Below, piece after piece: positions 38,693-45,263 of a DNA stretch of 51,298 bases. Under the pieces are notes generated by a model. That model had not been told where the DNA came from. It searched no databases and was given only the letters and a program-made list of their open reading frames with translations. Source of the stretch: Aquibium sp. ELW1220 (lineage in GTDB: Bacteria > Pseudomonadota > Alphaproteobacteria > Rhizobiales > Rhizobiaceae); NCBI RefSeq assembly GCF_030398385.1, contig NZ_JAOAOQ010000013.1, forward strand, positions 1 through 51,298. Reading direction: 5' to 3'. The translations under genes were made by a program, and so were the position numbers. The first letter of the stretch is position 1. Each line of letters opens with the position of its first letter.

Positions 38693-39691
38693 ATGGCCGA
38701 TCCGTCCGCGAACCAAGCCACCATTGCCGGGACCCAGGCCTGGATCCGGCGCCAGGGCCGCTGGAGCCCGTACGAGATCGCGTTCTGGATCGCGGTGTTC
38801 GTCCCGTTCTTTTTCTTTCCCACCTACCTGACGCTGGCGAGCCAGATCGCCATCGCGGCGCTGTTTGCGCTCTCGGTCGACCTGATCCTCGGCTATGCCG
38901 GCATCATCACGCTCGGCCATGCCATGTTCTTCGGCCTCGGCGCCTATGCCGCCGGCCTGCTCACCAAGACGGGCTGGGGCGAACCGCTGACCGGCCTCTT
39001 GATCTCCGGCGCATTCGTGGCGCTGGTCGGCTTCGTGGTCAGCTTCGTGATCGTGCGCGTGCAGCACCTGGCGCTGCTGATGATCACGCTCGGGCTCGGG
39101 CTCCTGACGCTGGAACTCGCCAATGCGATGAGCTGGCTGACCGGCGGCACAGACGGCCTGCAGGGGGTCTCGGTCTGGCCGATCTTCGGCACCTTCGACT
39201 ACGACCTCTGGGGCTACACCGCCTATTCCTACACGCTGGCGGTGCTGTTCGTCGGCCTGCTTATCGCGCGGCGCATCGTCCACTCGGCCTTCGGCCTGTC
39301 GCTGCGCGGCATCCGCGAGAACCTGAACCGCATGCCGGCCATCGGCGCGCCGTACCAGCGCCGGCTCCAGGTCATCTACACGATCTCGGCCGGCATGGCC
39401 GGCGTGGCGGGCGCGCTTCTGACGCAGACGACATCGCAGGTGGCGCTCGACGTTCTGTCCTTCCAGCGCTCGGCCGACGTGGTGGTGATGCTGATCCTCG
39501 GCGGGACGGGGCGGCTCTATGGCGGCATCATCGGGGCGATCATCTTCATGGTGGCGCGCGACCAGCTTGCGGGCATCAACCCGCAATACTGGTACTTCTG
39601 GATCGGCATCCTCCTGATGATCGTGGTGCTCGTCATGCCGAAGGGCATCCTCGGCTTCCTTGCGCAGCTCTGGGAAAGGATCCGGCGATGA
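38693..39691 (+). CDS. Branched-chain-type ABC permease (LivM-like)
   Basis: This is a 332-residue inner-membrane protein with about nine helices. It has the LivM hallmark ALSVDLILGYAGIITLGHAMFFGLGAYAAG and the contact loop SLRGIRENLNRMPAIG. The hydrophilic N-terminal 30 residues are typical. Its stop overlaps the start of the LivG-type ATPase gene. Confidence 0.88.
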   Translation: MADPSANQATIAGTQAWIRRQGRWSPYEIAFWIAVFVPFFFFPTYLTLASQIAIAALFALSVDLILGYAGIITLGHAMFFGLGAYAAGLLTKTGWGEPLTGLLISGAFVALVGFVVSFVIVRVQHLALLMITLGLGLLTLELANAMSWLTGGTDGLQGVSVWPIFGTFDYDLWGYTAYSYTLAVLFVGLLIARRIVHSAFGLSLRGIRENLNRMPAIGAPYQRRLQVIYTISAGMAGVAGALLTQTTSQVALDVLSFQRSADVVVMLILGGTGRLYGGIIGAIIFMVARDQLAGINPQYWYFWIGILLMIVVLVMPKGILGFLAQLWERIRR

Positions 39692-40449
39692 GCACGGAAA
39701 CCTATGCCCTGCGCACCGAGAACCTGCGCAAGCGCTTCGGCTCGCTAGAGGTGGCGCGCGACGTCTCGATCACCCTGCCGCGCGGCGCCCGCCATGCGCT
39801 GATCGGACCTAACGGCGCCGGCAAGACCTCGCTCGTCAACCTGATCACCGGGCAGCTGCCGCCGGATTCCGGCCGCGTGCTGCTCGAAGGGCAGGACATC
39901 ACGCGGCTGAACCGCGCTGCCAGGGTCAAGGCGGGGCTTGCCCGCACGTTCCAGATCAACCAGCTGTTCCCCGCGCTGACGCCGATCGAGGCGATCACGC
40001 TCGCCGTCACCGAGCGCAAGGGCACCGCCGGCCAGTTCTGGCGGAGCCTTGCCTCGCACGGCGACGCGATCGACGAAGCGTGGGGAATCCTCGCGCAGCT
40101 GCGCCTGACCGAGGTCGCGACGCGGCCGACGCGGGTTCTTGCCTATGGCCAGCAGCGATTGCTCGAGATCGGGCTCGCGCTGGCGACACGGCCGAAGGTG
40201 CTGCTGCTCGACGAGCCGGCGGCGGGCGTGCCGAAGGGCGAGAGCGCGGAACTCTTCTCGGTCATCGCGGCGCTGCCCGACGACATTTCGGTGCTCTTCA
40301 TCGAGCACGACATGAGCCTCGTCTTCAAATTCGCCGCGCGCATCATCGTGCTGGTGTCCGGTGGCGTTCTGCTGGAGGCCGAGCCGGACGTGATCCGCAC
40401 CGACCAGCGCGTCCGCGACGTCTATCTGGGGCAGGCGCATCATGGCTGA
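39688..40449 (+). CDS. Branched-chain-type ABC ATPase (LivG-like)
   Basis: This is a 253-residue ATPase with Walker A GPNGAGKTS and Walker B LLLDEPA. The signature region reads LAYGQQRLLE, a variant of LSGGQ also seen in LivG proteins. The switch His is in FIEHDMSLVF. The ATG overlaps the permease stop, and the LivF gene overlaps by eight bases. Confidence 0.9.
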   Translation: MSTETYALRTENLRKRFGSLEVARDVSITLPRGARHALIGPNGAGKTSLVNLITGQLPPDSGRVLLEGQDITRLNRAARVKAGLARTFQINQLFPALTPIEAITLAVTERKGTAGQFWRSLASHGDAIDEAWGILAQLRLTEVATRPTRVLAYGQQRLLEIGLALATRPKVLLLDEPAAGVPKGESAELFSVIAALPDDISVLFIEHDMSLVFKFAARIIVLVSGGVLLEAEPDVIRTDQRVRDVYLGQAHHG

Positions 40450-41158
40450 ACCGCTGCTCGAACTCGATGACGTCAGTGCCGGCTACGGCGAAGGAATCGT
40501 GCTCGACCACGTCTCGGTTTTCCTGCCGGCCGGTGGCAGTCTGGCGCTTCTCGGCCGCAACGGGGTCGGCAAGACGACGATGATCCTGACGATCATGGGC
40601 TTCCTGTCGCTGGCGGGCGGCGCGGTGCGTTTTCGCGGGCAGGACGTGTCGCGGCTTGCCGCGCACCAGCGCGCCCGGCGCGGCATCGGCTGGGTGCCGC
40701 AGGAGCGCGACATCTTTCCGTCGCTGACGGTGGAGGAAAACCTGACGGTCGCGGCGCGGGCCGGGCGCTGGGACCTCGCTTCGATCTACGGACTGTTTCC
40801 CCGGCTGCACGAGCGCAAGGGCAACATGGGCAACCAGCTGTCGGGCGGCGAGCAGCAGATGCTGACGATCGGCCGCACGCTGATGACCAATCCCGACGTG
40901 CTTCTGCTCGACGAGCCGCTGGAAGGGCTGGCACCGATCATCGTCGAGGAACTGACCGCCGCGATCCGCCGCATGGCCAGGGACGAGGGAATGGCGCTCG
41001 TGCTCGTCGAACAGCATGCCGAGGTCGCGCTCGACCTGACCGAGGACGCGGTGGTGATCGAGCGCGGGGTGATCGCGCATCGGGCCAAGTCGCACGATCT
41101 CCTCGCCGACCGCGAGACGCTCGACCGTTTCGTCGGCCTGAACCTGGCGGCGGAATAG
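40442..41158 (+). CDS. Branched-chain-type ABC ATPase (LivF-like)
   Basis: This is a 238-residue ATPase with Walker A GRNGVGKTT, signature LSGGEQQML, Walker B LLLDEPL and switch region VLVEQHAEVAL. It has the LivF-specific WVPQERDIFPSLTVEENL. The stop is 54 bases before the dioxygenase ATG, consistent with one transcript. Confidence 0.9.
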   Translation: MAEPLLELDDVSAGYGEGIVLDHVSVFLPAGGSLALLGRNGVGKTTMILTIMGFLSLAGGAVRFRGQDVSRLAAHQRARRGIGWVPQERDIFPSLTVEENLTVAARAGRWDLASIYGLFPRLHERKGNMGNQLSGGEQQMLTIGRTLMTNPDVLLLDEPLEGLAPIIVEELTAAIRRMARDEGMALVLVEQHAEVALDLTEDAVVIERGVIAHRAKSHDLLADRETLDRFVGLNLAAE

Positions 41159-41212
41159 ACTTCAAGCGCGGTCCGGACGGTGCGCGGACCGGGAACAGGA
41201 AAGGACGGGACG

Positions 41213-42175
41213 ATGAGCGAGCCGTGTTTCGACGTGGCGCATCTGGGGCATGTCGAGCTTCTGACGAACCGCTTCGAGGAAAGCCTCGATTTCTTCGTCA
41301 GGGTCTACGGGTTGACGGAGAGCGGCAGGGACGGGGACTCGGTCTATCTGCGGGCCTGGGACGACTACGAGTTCCACTCGCTGAAGCTGACCCGCTCGGA
41401 TACGACCGGCATGGCGCACTGCGGCTACCGCACCTCGTCGGAAGCCGCGCTGCATCGCCGGGCTGCGGTCATCGAGAAGATGGGCCTCGGCATCGGCTGG
41501 ACCGAGGGCGATCTTGGCCACGGCCGGAGCTATCGCTTCCACTCGCCGGACGGCCACGTCTTCGAGCTCTACTGGGAGACGGTGAAGTATGACGCTCCGG
41601 AAGCCGAGCGTCCGGCGCTGAAGAACGTCGCGCAGCGCTTCCACGGCCGCGGGGCGTCGCCGCGCCGCATCGATCATTTCAACCTGCTTGCGACCGACGT
41701 GTCGAGGATGCGCGACTTCATGGTCGAGGCGATGGGCAGCCGCGTGACGGAGCTGATCCAGCTCGACAATGGCCGCATCGGCGGGTGCTGGTTCACCGTC
41801 AACAACAAGGGCTACGACATGGCCTGCACGGAAGACCATTCGGGCTCGCGCGGACGCTTCCACCACATCACCTATGCCGCCGACCATCGCGACGACATCC
41901 TGCGGGCGGCGGACGTGTTCCTGGAGAACAAGGTCTTCATCGAGACCGGCCCGCACAAGCACGCCATCCAGGGCACGTTCTTCCTCTACGTCTGGGAGCC
42001 GGCCGGCAACCGCGTGGAAATCGCCAATGCCGGTGCGCGGCTGATCCTCGATCCGGACTGGCCGACGGTCGTGTGGACGGAAGCCGACCGGAAGAAGGGG
42101 CAGGCCTGGGGGCTCAAGACCATCGAGAGCTTCCACACGCACGGCACGCCGCCGGTGACGAAGGCAGCGGAGTAG
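41213..42175 (+). CDS. Extradiol ring-cleavage dioxygenase (type I, catechol 2,3-dioxygenase-like)
   Basis: This is a 320-residue two-domain vicinal-oxygen-chelate enzyme. The likely Fe(II) ligands are His155 (RRIDHFNLLATDV), His217 or His218 (GRFHHITYA) and Glu269 (GNRVEIANAG). The N-terminal domain begins VAHLGHVELLTN. Its substrate should be a catechol or ring-hydroxylated aromatic acid; the sequence alone does not show which. ATG 41213 has AGGA upstream. As the last gene of the importer operon, and next to an O-demethylase, it probably cleaves the demethylated product. Confidence 0.85.
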   Translation: MSEPCFDVAHLGHVELLTNRFEESLDFFVRVYGLTESGRDGDSVYLRAWDDYEFHSLKLTRSDTTGMAHCGYRTSSEAALHRRAAVIEKMGLGIGWTEGDLGHGRSYRFHSPDGHVFELYWETVKYDAPEAERPALKNVAQRFHGRGASPRRIDHFNLLATDVSRMRDFMVEAMGSRVTELIQLDNGRIGGCWFTVNNKGYDMACTEDHSGSRGRFHHITYAADHRDDILRAADVFLENKVFIETGPHKHAIQGTFFLYVWEPAGNRVEIANAGARLILDPDWPTVVWTEADRKKGQAWGLKTIESFHTHGTPPVTKAAE

Positions 42176-42330
42176 CGGGCGGGTAGGGACGGGCGCGCCT
42201 GCCTGGCAAAAGGAGGTCGGCGGCGGCTCGATGAGGGCACCGCGGCGCTTGACGCGCCTCTCCCCGCGCCATCATCCGCTTTTCCGCTGCACTCCGCTCT
42301 TGCATTTTTCGACCCGCTGGGTCAGAGATC

Positions 42331-42340
42331 ATGTATACAC
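42331..42340. promoter_or_regulatory. ATGTATACAC operator before the O-demethylase gene
   Basis: The TGTATACA core (42332-42339) lies 28 bases before the ATG. GGGAGG at 42355-42360 is the ribosome-binding site. The contained TATACA is placed where a -10 element would be. This is the third of four copies of the palindrome in the window. Confidence 0.7.
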
Positions 42341-42367
42341 GGCTTATGAACCATGGGAGGAACCCAG

Positions 42368-43780
42368 ATGAGCAGATTCAGTCTTGAGGCGGTTTTGGAG
42401 AAGACGGGCAACCCCGTCGAGCTCCTCCGCAACTCGAAAGTCGGCATGTATGTATACCCGGTGGTGGCGCCGGAGTTCACCAACTGGCGTGACGAGCAGC
42501 GCGCCTGGCGCGAGTCGGCGGTGCTGTTCGACCAGACCCACCACATGGACGAGCTGATCGTCGAGGGTCCCCAGGCCGAGGAATTCCTCGCCTATCACGG
42601 CATCAACGCCTTCGGGAATTTCGACCTGAACCGCGCCAAGCACTATGTGCCGGTCACGCCGAACGGCCATGTCATCGGCGACCACATCATCTTCCGCGAG
42701 CGCCAGGACAAGTTCGTGCTGGTCGGCCGCGCGCCGACCTCCAACTGGCTGATGTTCTGCGCCGCCTGGGGCAAGTGGAACGTCCGTATCAAGCACGATC
42801 CGCGTTCGCCGTCGCGGCCCGAGGGCGAGCGCGTGCTGCGCACGCACTACCGCTACCAGATCCAGGGACCGGACGCGCCGAAGATCTTCGAGAAGATGAA
42901 CGGCGGACCGATCCAGGAGATCAAGTTCTTCCACGTCGACTGGATCAACATCGGCTCCAAGAAGGTGCAGGCGCTGCGCCACGGCATGTCCGGTGCGCCC
43001 GGCCTGGAGATCTGGGGTCCCTACGAGGACAAGAGCTACATCCTGTCGGCCATTCTGCAGGCAGCGCAGGACGCCGGCGTAAACCTCGTGCGCTGCGGCA
43101 GCCGCGCCTATTCCACCAACACCCTGGAGTCGGGCTGGATCCCGTCGCCGCTGCCGGGCATCTACACCGGTGACGGCATGCTCAAGGACTACCGCGAGTG
43201 GCTCGGCGCCGACAGCTACGAGGCCTCCGGCGCGATCGGCGGCTCGTTCGTGTCCGACAACATCGAGGACTACTACGTCAATCCGTTCGAGCTCGGCTAC
43301 GACTTCTACATCGGCTGGAAGAAGAACGACTTCATCGGCAAGGACGCCCTGCTGAAGATGAAGGAGCGGAAGAACCGCAAGAAGGTCACCTTCGAGTGGA
43401 ACGCCGAGGACGTTGTCAAGGTCATCGCGTCGGCCTTCAAGCCGGGCGAGGACCATTTCAAGTGGATCGACTTCCCGCAGCCCAACTACGCCTCCACGAG
43501 CGCCGACATGGTCATGCACGGCGACAGGATGGTCGGCATGTCGATGTTCAACGGCTACTCCTACAACGAGCGCTGCATGCTCTCGCTGGGCGTCGTGGAC
43601 CAGGACGTCCAGATCGGCGACGTCCTGACCATGAAGTGGGGCGAGCCGCAGCAGACCGGAAAGACGTCTGCCGAGAAGCACAAGCAGACCGAGATCCGCG
43701 TCCGCGTGTCGCAGACGCCCTATGCCGCCGAGGCGCGCACCAACTACGCCGACAGCTGGCGCACGAAGGCGACCGCGTAA
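42368..43780 (+). CDS. LigM/DesA-type tetrahydrofolate-dependent aromatic O-demethylase
   Basis: This is a 470-residue GcvT-superfamily enzyme. LigM of Sphingobium moves the methyl of vanillate or 3-O-methylgallate to tetrahydrofolate. The key LigM residues recur with an offset of one: Tyr28 and Tyr30 (GMYVYPVV), Gln56 and His59 (LFDQTHHM) and Arg121 (VLVGRAP). The C-terminal part has LESGWIPSPLPGIYTGD and SYEASGAIGGSFVS. The length matches LigM. The start at 42368 has GGGAGG seven bases upstream. The methyl-THF formed must be re-oxidised, and a methylenetetrahydrofolate reductase is encoded downstream, as in the SYK-6 ligM-metF cluster. A syringate-type substrate is an alternative. Confidence 0.85.
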   Translation: MSRFSLEAVLEKTGNPVELLRNSKVGMYVYPVVAPEFTNWRDEQRAWRESAVLFDQTHHMDELIVEGPQAEEFLAYHGINAFGNFDLNRAKHYVPVTPNGHVIGDHIIFRERQDKFVLVGRAPTSNWLMFCAAWGKWNVRIKHDPRSPSRPEGERVLRTHYRYQIQGPDAPKIFEKMNGGPIQEIKFFHVDWINIGSKKVQALRHGMSGAPGLEIWGPYEDKSYILSAILQAAQDAGVNLVRCGSRAYSTNTLESGWIPSPLPGIYTGDGMLKDYREWLGADSYEASGAIGGSFVSDNIEDYYVNPFELGYDFYIGWKKNDFIGKDALLKMKERKNRKKVTFEWNAEDVVKVIASAFKPGEDHFKWIDFPQPNYASTSADMVMHGDRMVGMSMFNGYSYNERCMLSLGVVDQDVQIGDVLTMKWGEPQQTGKTSAEKHKQTEIRVRVSQTPYAAEARTNYADSWRTKATA

Positions 43781-43821
43781 GGCGCGACGCTTTCGAGCAT
43801 CGATTAGACGACAGGACGATC

Positions 43822-43856
43822 ACGGGCGGCGGAGCAATCCGCCGCCCGTCGTTTTT
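43822..43856 (+). terminator. Rho-independent terminator after the O-demethylase gene
   Basis: A perfect 12-bp stem (ACGGGCGGCGGA, 43822-43833, with TCCGCCGCCCGT, 43838-43849) closes a GCAA tetraloop and is followed by CGTTTTT. This is the strongest terminator in the window. Confidence 0.93.
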
Positions 43857-44104
43857 GGTCGATCCGATGGCGCAGGAACGCGCTGTCGCCGGCGGCTTCC
43901 GGCCCATTGTCGCGTCGCCATGCGTCCGACGGATGTCTCCGGTCACGAATGTCGGCGTATGCGGGCTGACTGCATGTATGCATCACGGCTCCCGCGCGCG
44001 GCGTCTCGTGGCGACAAGGCGTTCGGGAAGCCTGCTTTCTGCGCACGCCATACGCAATTGCGTCGCGGCATGTCGCAGCCGGGTTGCGACCTGGCGGGCG
44101 GGTC

Positions 44105-44114
44105 GTGTATACAT
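44105..44114. promoter_or_regulatory. GTGTATACAT operator before the MTHFR gene
   Basis: The TGTATACA core (44106-44113) lies 23 bases before the ATG. TTGCGA at 44084-44089 stands 18 bases before TATACA, so the pair could be -35 and -10. GGGAGG at 44125-44130 is the ribosome-binding site. Confidence 0.7.
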
Positions 44115-44136
44115 GGACGATAAAGGGAGGAAGACC

Positions 44137-45057
44137 ATGGCCTTTTTCAAGCAAGCCGCGCCCGAGGCGCCCGCCGCCGGTTCCGAACCTCTGCTCGGCG
44201 CCTTCGTCGAAGGCTATTCGATCGAGGTCATGCCCCGCACGGCAGCCAAGATCGACGACTTCAAGTCTCTCCTGCCGGAAGGCACGCGCGTCTACGTCGC
44301 CCATATCGAGGGCACGCCGATCGAGGAAATGGTCGAGACCGCCGCGCGGCTTTCAGGCGACGGCTTTCCCGTCATGCCCCATTTCCCGGCGCGCATCATC
44401 CGCGACCGCGCCATGCTGGAAGACTGGATCCTGCGCTATCGCGACGCCGGCGTGAGCGAGGCGCTGCTTTTGGCCGGAGGCGTGACCAATCCGCATGGTG
44501 ACCTCGCCACCTCGATGGACCTGATGGAGAGCGGGCTTTTCGACAAGCACGGCTTCAAGCGCCTGCACGTCGCCGGCCATCCCGAGGGCAACAAGGACAT
44601 CGACGCCGACGGTTCCTCGCGTCAGGTCGATGCCGCGCTGCAGTGGAAGCAGGCCTTCTCCGAGCGCACCGACGCAGCCATGGCGATCGCGACGCAGTTC
44701 GCCTTCGAGGCGCAGCCGGTGATCGCCTGGGCGGACCGGCTGAAGACGGCCGGCATCTCGCTGCCGATCCATGTGGGCATCGCCGGCCCGGCGAAACTGC
44801 AGACATTGATCAAGTTCGCCATGGCCTGCGGCGTCGGCCCCTCGATCCGAGTGCTGCAGCGCCGCGCCATGGACATCCGCAAGCTGGTCATGCCCTACGA
44901 GCCGACCGATGTCCTCACGGATCTGGCGGCCCACAAGGCGGCGAATCCGGACAGCCTGATCGACCAGGTTCACTTCTTTCCGCTTGGCGGCATCAAGACG
45001 TCTGCGGAATGGGCCAGCGAGACGGTGCAGGCAGGGGCGCTGCGCAGGACGGGTTGA
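44137..45057 (+). CDS. Methylenetetrahydrofolate reductase family protein (methyl-THF recycling)
   Basis: This is a 306-residue TIM-barrel protein of the MetF family. The catalytic Glu lies in YSIEVMPRTAAKI. Typical blocks follow: VYVAHIEGTPIEEMVETAARL, EALLLAGGVTNPHGDL, GFKRLHVAGHPEGN and ATQFAFEAQPVIAWADRL. The segment after ALLLAG differs from housekeeping MetF, so it is a specialised paralogue. The expected role is oxidation of methyl-THF from the O-demethylase back to methylene-THF. The shared operator and the neighbouring gene support this. Confidence 0.82.
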   Translation: MAFFKQAAPEAPAAGSEPLLGAFVEGYSIEVMPRTAAKIDDFKSLLPEGTRVYVAHIEGTPIEEMVETAARLSGDGFPVMPHFPARIIRDRAMLEDWILRYRDAGVSEALLLAGGVTNPHGDLATSMDLMESGLFDKHGFKRLHVAGHPEGNKDIDADGSSRQVDAALQWKQAFSERTDAAMAIATQFAFEAQPVIAWADRLKTAGISLPIHVGIAGPAKLQTLIKFAMACGVGPSIRVLQRRAMDIRKLVMPYEPTDVLTDLAAHKAANPDSLIDQVHFFPLGGIKTSAEWASETVQAGALRRTG

Positions 45058-45263
45058 ACCGCCTGCCTGCTCCAGGCCGCACGTTCCAGGGCTGTGGCGC
45101 GCTCTCCGCTCCTTCCGGTCGACGGCGGAAACGTCGGAGTTTCGACGGCGGCGGGGCCGCTCTTCCTGCGATGCCCGCGCGGCGTCGTATGCAATTAACT
45201 TGATGTTCTAGAATAGACTGTAGGGTCTCCCAAAACGACAAGGCGAAATGCCGGGAGACGTGG

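Larger units (their letters stand above)
43781..44136 (+). other. Intergenic region between O-demethylase and MTHFR genes
   Basis: This 356-base gap holds the terminator at 43822-43856 and the TGTATACA operator at 44106-44113. The middle contains only Arg-rich shadow frames and a short TGCATGTATGCA near-palindrome at about 43971-43982. The MTHFR gene is therefore transcribed from its own promoter. Confidence 0.6.

Noticed and set aside
42451-42458. A further TGTATAC-like site (TGTATACC)
   Set aside because: It lies inside the O-demethylase coding sequence (MYVYPV), breaks the palindrome and encodes a conserved Tyr motif.
43971-43982. TGCATGTATGCA near-palindrome as another operator copy
   Set aside because: The core differs from TGTATACA and it is not placed near a gene start.
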